Shown: in pieces, positions 6,249 through 13,089 of the stretch | Position numbering within the stretch: position 1 is the stretch's first letter | Layout: every line of letters begins with the position of its first letter | Made by a program: the position numbers and the translations under genes | Origin: Bacteroidota bacterium | Lineage (GTDB): Bacteria > Bacteroidota > Ignavibacteria > Kryptoniales > JAKASW01 | DNA length: 13,089 nt | Direction of reading: 5' to 3' | Assembly (NCBI GenBank): GCA_021789755.1 | Contig: JAJYJD010000080.1 | Location: 1 to 13,089 of the forward strand | Notes under the pieces: generated by a model | What the model was told of the DNA's origin: nothing | Seen by the model: only the letters and a program-made list of their open reading frames with translations | Databases searched by the model: none

Positions 6249-7607
6249 ATGCCAAAAGACCGCGATGCTGACACTCGAAATAAGGGATTTAACTTAAATT
6301 CCAACCAACGCCTTTATGCTATCATAACTTCCGTACTCGTAGCAGCCTTTGTTCTTCTCTTCTATGCTTTCCCGGGATACAGCCCGGAAGGCGCATCCAA
6401 AGGGCCGGTAGAAATATCTTTCGCCGACAATATTTCACAGGCTCACCTGGAGGTCATTAACCTCTTTAACAAGGAGCACGAGGGAAGGATAAAGGTCGTT
6501 CCGGTCAACCTCCCGTTCACAAAATTCAGCACGGACGACCGCAAAGAACTCCTGTCACGATATTTCAGGAGCAAGAGTGACAGGATAGATGTTTTTTCCG
6601 TCGACCAAATATGGGTTCCGCGGTTCGCGCGGTGGGGAGTGCCGCTGGACAAATATATACCCACCGGAGTGGTCGACAGGCTCAGCGGCTATGCCACACG
6701 CTCCTGCGCCGTGGACGGAAGTCTGATCGCAGCGCCGCTTTATCTGGACATCGCCGTGATGTTTTATCGCCGCGATCTGTTGCAGAGACTTCCCGACGGC
6801 AAAGAGTGGATCGATCGTCTGAGAAGATCGCTCACCTGGGACGACATGTTCCGGCTTCACTCGGAGTTGGGAAGGAACTCAGGTCCATTTTTTGTCTATC
6901 AGGCGGACGATTTCGAAGGACTGGTATGCATCTATACCGAGATTCTGGCGAGCCTCAACAAACAGATATTGGAAAACGGCGTGCTTCAGCTCCGGACGCC
7001 CGAGGCGGAGAAGGCCCTGGAATTTCTCGTCGACCTGGTCAACAAGTATCACGTGTCTCCGGAGGAAGTGACCGGATTCAGGGAGGACAACAGCTACGAT
7101 TACTTTCTGAAGAATAAGGGTGTGTTTCTCCGCGGCTGGCCTGGATTTGCGCGAGACAGGAAGCTGAGGGAGGAATTTCCAGCCGCATATTCCGAGTGTG
7201 TCCCGACGCCGCTGCCTCATTTGAGCGGGTCGCAGCCTGCATACGTCTTCGGCGGATGGAACCTGATGATCTCCAGATTTTCGACCAAAATTCCCGAAGC
7301 GGCCGAGTTTATCCGGTTTCTGTTGAGCAAGCAATCTCAGGAAATAATGTACGAGGCAGGCGGATATCTTCCTTCCAATACCTCGGTCTATTCCGATACC
7401 TCGTTCGTGAAGAAGCATCCCAGGCTCCTCTTCTACGAGAATCTTTTCAAGCACGGCGTGTACCGTCCGTTCTCCGAAAGGTATACGGGCATTTCCGATA
7501 TCCTTTCATATTATCTGAACCTGGCCATCAGGAGGGAGATGTCTCCGAGGGCAGCTCTGGAGAAGGCGACAGAGGCGATCGATAGTGGAAGCATTCTAAT
7601 CAAGTAG
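6249..7607 (+). CDS. Membrane-anchored family-1 sugar-binding protein, probable sensor partner
   Basis: A 452-residue protein with a short basic cytoplasmic tail, one hydrophobic segment (about 22-41) and then an extracytoplasmic MalE/UgpB-type solute-binding domain. Family features are the opening IKVVPVNLPF strand after HLEVINLFNKEHEG, a DVFSVDQIWVPRFARWG block, the APLYLDIAVMFYRRDLL hinge region, and a C-terminal AAEFIRFLLSKQSQEIMYEAGGYLPSN. No lipobox or clear signal peptidase site follows the hydrophobic segment, so it probably stays as an N-terminal anchor. Free or lipid-anchored binding proteins of ABC importers normally lie beside permease genes; here none is present, and a histidine kinase starts 17 bases later. 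I infer that it captures a sugar and signals to that kinase. GAGGT at 6239-6243 supports the start. The ligand is unknown; a beta-glucan oligosaccharide is the natural guess. Confidence 0.88.
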   Translation: MPKDRDADTRNKGFNLNSNQRLYAIITSVLVAAFVLLFYAFPGYSPEGASKGPVEISFADNISQAHLEVINLFNKEHEGRIKVVPVNLPFTKFSTDDRKELLSRYFRSKSDRIDVFSVDQIWVPRFARWGVPLDKYIPTGVVDRLSGYATRSCAVDGSLIAAPLYLDIAVMFYRRDLLQRLPDGKEWIDRLRRSLTWDDMFRLHSELGRNSGPFFVYQADDFEGLVCIYTEILASLNKQILENGVLQLRTPEAEKALEFLVDLVNKYHVSPEEVTGFREDNSYDYFLKNKGVFLRGWPGFARDRKLREEFPAAYSECVPTPLPHLSGSQPAYVFGGWNLMISRFSTKIPEAAEFIRFLLSKQSQEIMYEAGGYLPSNTSVYSDTSFVKKHPRLLFYENLFKHGVYRPFSERYTGISDILSYYLNLAIRREMSPRAALEKATEAIDSGSILIK

Positions 7608-7624
7608 TATCGGGAAGGTGAGCT

Positions 7625-9103
7625 ATGAGCAAAACAAGGTTGATGGAGAAATGGAGAGAGCATCACTTCCAGGCCAAGCACTTGAGCGTGATATTTGTTA
7701 CGCTCTTCGCTTTCCAGCTCATCGTCTCATTGATCAACAAATCGTCGATGAGGTCGGTTTTCGGGAGCGCTCAGGAGTGGTACCAGAAAGATTCTGCTGA
7801 GAAGACTGCCAATCTCACGACGACCTCCTTCGAACTCCTGCTTGAAAGCGTGGGGGGGCGGCATGACCTCACTCCGGACCAATCCGCCAAACTCATCAAG
7901 GCATTCGACATCCTTTTTACTCAACAGGTGCTTCAGCGCAACACCGAAGAGATGTGCGTGCTGCTGAAGAGGGGCGACAAGGTGCATGCCGTGGATGACG
8001 GCAAGGCACTGTTTTCACTTCTGTTCCTCGATTCCACGAACGTCGCCGATGAGAATTCCAGGCATGCCGACGCGATTAAGCTTTTCAAGGAACTGGGTCC
8101 GCAGATGGCGTCGGATCAACAGATCGTAAGCGTCGTAACAAACCGGCGCACATTCAACACTTTTGTCCCGCTCGTTCTGCGCGGGGAAGACGTCGGCGCA
8201 GTCTATGTGAAAGACACACCGGACTTTTCCTTCGTGACGAGCGAGATCGTTTCAAACTATGATCAGACTTCGCTTATCTACCTCTCACTTATCTCGCTTG
8301 GGCTCCTCTCGATGTATTTCATATCATCCTATTCCGTTAAAGAGAGGGATGAAGCGCAGAAGCTCCTCGTGGTCGAGCATGAGAACAGCATAAAGGAGCA
8401 GGTCAACCACGAAAAGGAGATGGCTTTTACCAAACGGATATATCACACTCACCACAAGGCGGAGAAGGTAGTCGGGTTCATACGCGGCGACCTGGCCACG
8501 CTTACCGCAGGAAATATCGACGAGGTGAAGTACCGCGTGAGCAAGTACGCCAACTTCATATCCAGGATCATCTACGACATGAAGTGGTACGATCCGCCCA
8601 TTCAAACCATCAGGAGCCCGATATTCTGCACCGACGTTAATGAGGTGATAAGGTTCCTCGTGGATAAGATCTTCCTCAGGACTTCGAGAAAGAGCGGGAC
8701 ATTCCAAATCGGATTTGATGAGGGGAAGGACTTGCCGCCGGTTTCCATAAATGAGTTCGTCATCTGGGAAATCGTGGAGCCGCTGGTGCAGAACAGCATC
8801 GACCACGGGGGCAGGTCGGACCTGAAGATACAGATCTCCACGCGGTACAACAGGGAATCGAGGATCTCCACTATCTCCATCAAAGACAACGGCAAAGGAA
8901 TTTCGCCGGATCTCCTGCAACAGCACGAGAACGGTGTGAAGAAGCTCTTCCTCGAAAATGTCTCCACGAAAGAGGCTTCCTTCCAGAACGTCGGGTACGG
9001 CTGCTACATCGCCTATGAAATGGCGAGACGCTGCGGCTGGACAGTAGATGCAGCCAACCTTCCCGACGCCGGATGCGAATTCACGATCACAATCAAAAAC
9101 TAA
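7625..9103 (+). CDS. Transmembrane sensor histidine kinase
   Basis: A 492-residue kinase. A cytoplasmic start is followed by a membrane segment (about 20-38), an extracytoplasmic region of roughly 175 residues with no family I recognise, and a second membrane segment (about 216-236). A charged helical linker leads to the phosphoacceptor region KRIYHTHHKAEKVVGF, with candidate histidines at 274, 276 and 277. This block lacks the usual HELRTP form. The ATP-binding domain is standard: N-box EIVEPLVQNSIDHGG with Asn390, G1 box DNGKGIS (Asp421), and G2 box NVGYGCYIAYE (Gly457, Gly459). It should phosphorylate the NtrC-type regulator whose gene starts 12 bases after its stop. It probably senses the state of the binding protein encoded just upstream. 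An AAGG site at 7615-7618 supports ATG 7625. Confidence 0.92.
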   Translation: MSKTRLMEKWREHHFQAKHLSVIFVTLFAFQLIVSLINKSSMRSVFGSAQEWYQKDSAEKTANLTTTSFELLLESVGGRHDLTPDQSAKLIKAFDILFTQQVLQRNTEEMCVLLKRGDKVHAVDDGKALFSLLFLDSTNVADENSRHADAIKLFKELGPQMASDQQIVSVVTNRRTFNTFVPLVLRGEDVGAVYVKDTPDFSFVTSEIVSNYDQTSLIYLSLISLGLLSMYFISSYSVKERDEAQKLLVVEHENSIKEQVNHEKEMAFTKRIYHTHHKAEKVVGFIRGDLATLTAGNIDEVKYRVSKYANFISRIIYDMKWYDPPIQTIRSPIFCTDVNEVIRFLVDKIFLRTSRKSGTFQIGFDEGKDLPPVSINEFVIWEIVEPLVQNSIDHGGRSDLKIQISTRYNRESRISTISIKDNGKGISPDLLQQHENGVKKLFLENVSTKEASFQNVGYGCYIAYEMARRCGWTVDAANLPDAGCEFTITIKN

Positions 9104-9115
9104 GGCTGAGCCACT

Positions 9116-10570
9116 ATGCCCGGTGAAGATATAATAAACCTCCTTCTCATTGAAGACGAGGAATATGACGTCATCCGCATCAAGAACACGATTAAGCCGT
9201 TCGAAGACAGGATAAAGGTCAGGGACGTCGTGTCGGACGGTAATGACGCCGTCGAGCTCATCGCGGAGAAAGGCGGATCCTACGACGTTGCCATAATGGA
9301 CCTTAATCTCTCCGGCGGGCTGATGGGAGAGGAATTGATCCGGAAAATAAAGGAGAAGGCTCCCTCCATGCAGATCATAGTCATCACGAAAATGACCATC
9401 AACGTGACCGACTATAACCTTGCGAACAGGCTGATCAAGGCGGGGGCGTACTGGTATGGCACCAAATATCCGGGCGACATAGAGTTTATTTACCAGCCGA
9501 CAGACTTCATTTTGAGCATCATAAATGCGAACGAGAAATCCAGGATAGAGAAAGCCTGGCTTAAGTCGCATGAGAGACTGGTTACAAACGTCGAGCATAT
9601 CCTCGAGGATAAACGAATCATCGGCGAGTCTGATTTGGTGGTCGCCTTGAAGAGCGACATGGCAAAATATTCCAAAAGCGATGTCAATATACTGGTCAGC
9701 GGGTCTTCGGGGACGGGGAAGGAACTGGTTGCATACAACATACACTACAACAGCTCCAGGAAATTTGAGAACTTCGTGGCCATCAACTGCGGCGGACTCC
9801 CTTCCGAGCTTGTCGAAAGCGAGCTGTTCGGATACGAGAGGGGCGCTTTCACGGGAGCCGACAAAAAGAAACCGGGCCTCTTCGAGATAGCGAACAACGG
9901 GACTGTGTTTCTCGATGAAATAACGGAGCTGCCGCTTTCTGCGCAGGTAAAACTCCTTAGAGTTATCCAGGAAGGGGAAATCGAGAAGATAGGCAGGACG
10001 GGGAAGATCAAGGTGGACGTCAGAGTGATTGCGGCGACGAACAGGAATATTGAAGAGGAAGTGAAGGCAAAGAGATTCCGTGAGGACCTGTATTACAGGC
10101 TCAACGTCATCTCCATACGCGTCCCCGACCTTACCCAGCGCAAGGGCGACATCCCGCACTTGATAGACCATTTCCTCGGGCATTACAGCAAAAGCATGGG
10201 AAAGGAGAAACCGACTCTGGACAAGGAAGCTCTCGAGGTGTTGTCGAACTATTCGTGGCCGGGGAACGTACGGGAACTGAAGAACGTCGTGCAGCGGCTT
10301 CTCTTCGTCGACCAGGATCATGTAAGCGTGACGCAGGCAAAACGCGCCCTGGGGACAGCCTTTGAAGAGGAGCGGCCCGCATCCGCAGACGATCTGGACC
10401 AGATTTTCGGGAGTCATCCCCTCCCGCTTTCGCAGATGGAGAAAATGGTCCGCGAGAGATATTTCCAGTTCGTCCGGAAAAATTCCGCATCGGACACGGA
10501 GGCTGCACGGAAACTCGGATTGGCCCCCTCGAACTATTACAGAATGGCAAAACAACTCGGGCTCAAATAA
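9116..10570 (+). CDS. NtrC-family sigma-54-dependent response regulator
   Basis: A 484-residue three-domain regulator. The receiver domain (about 7-130) has the acidic residues Asp14/Glu15, phosphoacceptor Asp62 in IMDLNL, Thr91 and Lys117. Lys117 is followed by Tyr-Pro rather than Pro, and lies 26 residues after Thr91, longer than usual. The AAA+ domain (about 168-400) has Walker A GSSGTGKE (196-203), the sigma-54 contact loop GAFTGA (243-248), Walker B VFLDEI (Asp267, Glu268) and the arginine region RFREDLYYRLN (320-330). The C-terminus has a Fis-type helix-turn-helix (about 459-484, EAARKLGLAPSNYYR). All catalytic parts are intact, so it should activate RNA polymerase carrying sigma-54 when phosphorylated by the upstream kinase. 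Likely targets are the hydrolase genes on both sides, which is inference. Confidence 0.96.
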   Translation: MPGEDIINLLLIEDEEYDVIRIKNTIKPFEDRIKVRDVVSDGNDAVELIAEKGGSYDVAIMDLNLSGGLMGEELIRKIKEKAPSMQIIVITKMTINVTDYNLANRLIKAGAYWYGTKYPGDIEFIYQPTDFILSIINANEKSRIEKAWLKSHERLVTNVEHILEDKRIIGESDLVVALKSDMAKYSKSDVNILVSGSSGTGKELVAYNIHYNSSRKFENFVAINCGGLPSELVESELFGYERGAFTGADKKKPGLFEIANNGTVFLDEITELPLSAQVKLLRVIQEGEIEKIGRTGKIKVDVRVIAATNRNIEEEVKAKRFREDLYYRLNVISIRVPDLTQRKGDIPHLIDHFLGHYSKSMGKEKPTLDKEALEVLSNYSWPGNVRELKNVVQRLLFVDQDHVSVTQAKRALGTAFEEERPASADDLDQIFGSHPLPLSQMEKMVRERYFQFVRKNSASDTEAARKLGLAPSNYYRMAKQLGLK

Positions 10571-10643
10571 GATGGGAATAACAAATCCACGGTTCCGCCT
10601 GCGACTCACCGGCATGCTTGTACCACTACGGAAATTTGCCACG

Positions 10644-12767
10644 ATGAAAATTGCCGGATTTTCATTCGTCGTGCTTATGCTCCTGAACCTTGGTGCCCCG
10701 GCACAAAAGACAGATAAGCCCGTCGCCACGGTCGGGAATGAAAAGATAAGCGAAAGAGAGTTCAGGATGAGGTACGAACTCGTCCCGCATCTCTCCCCCG
10801 ATCAGGAAAATGTGGACACCACCAAGAAAGACCTTCTCTACTCCATCATTGCCGAGAAGCTCCTGGCCCTCGAGGCGCGGCGGCTGGGGTATGCGTCGAG
10901 CGACTATTACAGGGAATCCGTCGGCCAGATCAGCGACCTGTACGTCAGAGACGCGCTTTATAAAAAAGTGGTCGCGAGCAAGGTGAAGATCGGACAATCC
11001 GATTTACAAAAGGCCTTGGACAGATATTCCAGGACACTAAAGGTGAAGATAATATCGGCCGGCGACTCTTCGACGATCTTCGGATACTACTCCCGGCTCA
11101 GGAGCGGTGTCCCTTTCGACTCCATCGAGAAATATTCGGATGTCGTTGAGTACGATTCCAATAAGGCTCCCATTAGGATCACCTACGGCCAGATGGCTGA
11201 AGATTACGTGGAAGACACGCTTTTCAACCTGAAGCCCGGCACTTTCTCGAGTCCGGTCATGACCGGAGGCGGGTGGTTCATTTTCAAACTTGTCGGAGTT
11301 GAATATCGCGTCCCGCCAAATGCCGGTGACCCCGACTACAACAAGTCCATTCTCGAAGTCATACGGATGAGAAAATCGAGGGTCATCGGGACAAAATACC
11401 TCGACCGGTTCTATAGTGACAAACAGGCGGTTGTCGACAGCGCGATTTTCTGGAGCCTTGCGGGTAAAATCTCGTCCGTCCTTGCGGAGAAGGAGCGAGA
11501 CCGCAATTTCGGTGAGGGCGGGTATCTATACCTCGCCGAAGGCGACATAATGAAAATCGCTGCCGGGTTCGGTGAGATATCGCTGAACAAGGACCTCGTT
11601 CATGCCGGGGAAAGCCCGATAACTCTAAAGGAATATTTGTACAGCCTACTCGTTTATCCGTACCTCGTAAAAGACCCGTCACCGCAGGCGACCGCGTATT
11701 ATCTCATGGCGAGCATTAACAAATACATCCAGTACAAATTCCTCGCAAACGAGGGAATGAACGAGGGGCTTCAGAACAAACCCGATGTCAGAGAGGACAT
11801 CAAGATTTGGGGAGACGATTATCTTGCCAAGATGCTGAAGAACACCTTTCGTGATTCGGTACACGTCACCGACTCGGATGTCAGGAACTACTACGACGAA
11901 TCCAGGGAGCGCGAGAAAGTCGATGTCCTGGAGATTCTCAACCACGACATCGATACGATCACTACGGTATTGAAGAAACTTGAGGAGGGCGCCGACTTCC
12001 GCGGACTGGCAGATCGATACACGGAGAGGTCCTGGACGAGGGCAAATGGCGGCGAGTTGGGTTACTTCTCCGTCGATTCGTTCGGTGTAATCGGGAAGAC
12101 GGCCGCCGGTCTGAAGATGGACGAAGTGTACGGCCCGATAAAAACCGACAGCGGCTACTCTGTAATAAAGCTCATCGGCCGGAAGCTGCAGAATAAACAG
12201 CGCGAACAGGTGGATATCCGCGAGATCCTGACTCACAGCCTGGATACCGTGGAGACGGTCTTCAGGGAATTACACGCCGGAAAGAATTTCTCGGCCCTGG
12301 CGAGCGAATACACCGAGAGGTCGTGGACAAGATCCGACAGCGGGAGCTTCGGATATTTCTCAGTTTACTCATACGGCGAAATCGGGAAGGCGGCGTCAAA
12401 GTTGAAACCCGGCCAGGTATTCGGACCTATAGTGACAGACAGCGGCTACTCGATCATCAAACTCATCGGCAGAAGATATGACACTACCGGTATCGAGCAG
12501 AACTTTGAATCGGCGAAGAATGAGATCAGGAGCGAGCTTCTCGAGAAAAGATTCAACGAGAAATTTTTCAAGTACATCGCCGGTCTCGCCAGGAAGTACA
12601 GGTATTCGATAAACGAAAAGAATCTCCTGGACCTGAAGGTCATCAACATTCCCATGTTCACTTATAAATACATCGGCTTCGGCGGAAGAATCACTGCTCT
12701 TCCGTATCTCGGGCCCTGGTACGAATGGATAAATTACATGGGAGAAAAATCGAAGCCCATACCTTGA
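10644..12767 (+). CDS. SurA-like periplasmic foldase with tandem parvulin (PPIC) domains
   Basis: A 707-residue exported protein. The signal peptide is MKIAGFSFVVLMLLNLGAPAQ, after which comes a SurA-type N-domain (about 25-130: VATVGNEKISEREFRMRYEL, then a long helical part). A degenerate parvulin-like domain (about 133-221) follows, then a second helical SurA-like region (about 290-424). Two consecutive parvulin domains at 426-514 and 523-611 both contain YTERSWTR, GYFSV, GPI-TDSGYS and IKLIGR. A C-terminal tail of unclear nature closes the protein. Such proteins chaperone outer-membrane or secreted proteins and may isomerise prolyl bonds. It is probably co-transcribed with the sensor genes. 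I chose ATG 10644 because it opens a textbook signal peptide. In-frame ATG 10572, one base after the regulator stop, and 10614 are alternatives; none has a strong ribosome site. Confidence 0.88.
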   Translation: MKIAGFSFVVLMLLNLGAPAQKTDKPVATVGNEKISEREFRMRYELVPHLSPDQENVDTTKKDLLYSIIAEKLLALEARRLGYASSDYYRESVGQISDLYVRDALYKKVVASKVKIGQSDLQKALDRYSRTLKVKIISAGDSSTIFGYYSRLRSGVPFDSIEKYSDVVEYDSNKAPIRITYGQMAEDYVEDTLFNLKPGTFSSPVMTGGGWFIFKLVGVEYRVPPNAGDPDYNKSILEVIRMRKSRVIGTKYLDRFYSDKQAVVDSAIFWSLAGKISSVLAEKERDRNFGEGGYLYLAEGDIMKIAAGFGEISLNKDLVHAGESPITLKEYLYSLLVYPYLVKDPSPQATAYYLMASINKYIQYKFLANEGMNEGLQNKPDVREDIKIWGDDYLAKMLKNTFRDSVHVTDSDVRNYYDESREREKVDVLEILNHDIDTITTVLKKLEEGADFRGLADRYTERSWTRANGGELGYFSVDSFGVIGKTAAGLKMDEVYGPIKTDSGYSVIKLIGRKLQNKQREQVDIREILTHSLDTVETVFRELHAGKNFSALASEYTERSWTRSDSGSFGYFSVYSYGEIGKAASKLKPGQVFGPIVTDSGYSIIKLIGRRYDTTGIEQNFESAKNEIRSELLEKRFNEKFFKYIAGLARKYRYSINEKNLLDLKVINIPMFTYKYIGFGGRITALPYLGPWYEWINYMGEKSKPIP
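11919..12476 (+). repeat. Tandem duplication encoding two parvulin domains
   Basis: The encoded segments 426-514 and 523-611 are both 89 residues, align without gaps, and share about 53 identical residues by hand count (roughly 60%). The period is 97 codons. The similarity is at protein level with diverged DNA, so this is an old in-frame duplication inside the foldase gene. Confidence 0.85.
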
Positions 12768-12874
12768 TGAAGTTGTATGTGGGCGTGCAGGCGTGCCGTG
12801 ACAAGTGCCCGCATTGTGCCCTCAGTCCGGATGACGGGAATTTAGCTCAATTGATATTCGGGGAGGAAAAATGA
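12767..12874 (+). CDS. Possible 35-residue CX3CX2C peptide or radical-SAM gene remnant
   Basis: A short frame whose ATG overlaps the foldase stop (TGATG, 12765-12769) and whose TGA overlaps the next ATG (ATGA, 12871-12874). It begins MKLYVGVQACRDKCPHCALS; Cys10, Cys14 and Cys17 have the CX3CX2C spacing that binds the 4Fe-4S cluster of radical SAM enzymes, and the preceding hydrophobic strand also fits the start of such a barrel. Third-position GC is high over the first 24 codons (18 of 24) and drops to 4 of 11 afterwards, so the front part looks coding. There is no ribosome site near its ATG; translation would need coupling to the upstream stop. It could be a genuine small protein, the remnant of a truncated radical SAM gene, or chance. 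Confidence 0.35.
   Translation: MKLYVGVQACRDKCPHCALSPDDGNLAQLIFGEEK
12861..12866 (+). promoter_or_regulatory. Ribosome binding site for the second GH16 gene
   Basis: GGGAGG lies 4 bases before ATG 12871, immediately ahead of a clear signal peptide. Confidence 0.8.
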
Positions 12875-13089
12875 AGGCTGTCAGAAATGTACTGGTGCTT
12901 TTGCTTCTTGCTGCTGCGCAATCGTTCGCACAGGGTTACAAGCTGGTTTGGTCCGATGAGTTCAACGGGACCTCTCTCGACCAGACCAAATGGTCGAACG
13001 AAACCACCAACAACAACGGGTGGGGAAACAACGAATTGGAATACTACACCGACCGGGCGCAGAACTGCAGCGTTCAGAACGGGTACCTC
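12871..13089 (+). CDS. Second GH16 beta-glucanase, 5' part
   Basis: The first 73 codons of a gene that continues past the right edge. A signal peptide (MKAVRNVLVLLLLAAAQSFA, cleavage expected before QG) has no lipobox, so this enzyme is secreted rather than lipid-anchored, unlike the GH16 at 3941-4756. The mature part starts directly with the family 16 opening YKLVWSDEFNGTSLDQTKW and continues to GWGNNELEYYT and a QNGYL strand, closely parallel to the first GH16 copy (WHDEF, NNELQYYT). The catalytic EIDIME-type motif lies beyond the window. It is probably a second endo-beta-1,3-glucanase, possibly longer and carrying a T9SS domain, which cannot be seen here. Its tight junction with the foldase region suggests it is read on the same transcript as the sensor genes. 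Confidence 0.9.
   Translation, partial: MKAVRNVLVLLLLAAAQSFAQGYKLVWSDEFNGTSLDQTKWSNETTNNNGWGNNELEYYTDRAQNCSVQNGYL

Noticed and set aside
10362..10643. N-terminal extension of the foldase frame starting inside the regulator gene
   Set aside because: The extra residues from 10362 are the out-of-frame reading of the regulator C-terminus (Arg/Ser/Pro-rich). The signal peptide begins at 10644.
8324..10729. An 801-codon open frame on the minus strand across the kinase and regulator genes
   Set aside because: It is fully antisense to two genes with clear conserved motifs. Its protein shows no recognisable domain, and strong third-position GC bias on the coding strand readily leaves the reverse frame open.
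1..13089. CRISPR arrays, tRNA/rRNA genes, insertion sequences or phage genes
   Set aside because: No regularly spaced direct repeats, tRNA-like cloverleaf, transposase motifs or IS-type terminal repeats were seen anywhere in the window.

Overview
The window reads as chromosomal DNA from a member of the Bacteroidota/Ignavibacteriota side of the FCB group, probably an Ignavibacteria-like lineage. The main clue is the truncated gene at the left edge. It ends in a classic type IX secretion (Por) sorting domain with the motifs DVLGREVATLV, SGVYFYRL and a KMILMK end. Lipoprotein glycosidases and a FucP/GluP-type sugar permease fit this placement. The placement is inference from motifs, not from a phylogeny.

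Layout: every gene is on the + strand. (1) 2-190 is the 3' end of a T9SS cargo gene, closed by a strong intrinsic terminator (217-247). (2) 248-725 is a gene-free regulatory stretch with small palindromes and a weak promoter candidate. (3) 726-6018 is a tight beta-glucan degradation operon: FHS-family sugar permease, GH3 lipoprotein, GH16 lipoprotein (laminarinase type) and secreted GH5 (exo-1,3-glucanase-like). The gaps are 15, 14 and 5 bases. (4) 6019-6248 is a second regulatory gap with two inverted repeats. (5) 6249-10570 is a sensory module: a membrane-anchored family-1 solute-binding protein with no ABC permease beside it, a histidine kinase with two membrane segments, and an NtrC-type response regulator with an intact GAFTGA sigma-54 loop. 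(6) 10644-12767 is a SurA/parvulin-like secreted foldase with tandem PPIC domains. (7) 12767-12874 is a 35-codon reading frame with a CX3CX2C motif, overlapping both neighbours. (8) 12871 onward is the 5' end of a second GH16 gene, cut by the window edge.

Working model (inference): extracytoplasmic GH16, GH5 and GH3 enzymes break beta-1,3/1,4-glucan down to oligosaccharides and glucose, and the permease imports the monosaccharide. The solute-binding protein, freed from transport, reports a sugar ligand to the kinase. The kinase then activates the sigma-54-dependent regulator and so the hydrolase genes. The foldase may help the exported enzymes or outer-membrane proteins fold. No SusC/SusD pair and no ABC permease occur in the window. 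The two most unusual items are the binding protein-kinase-NtrC trio and the tiny CX3CX2C frame.
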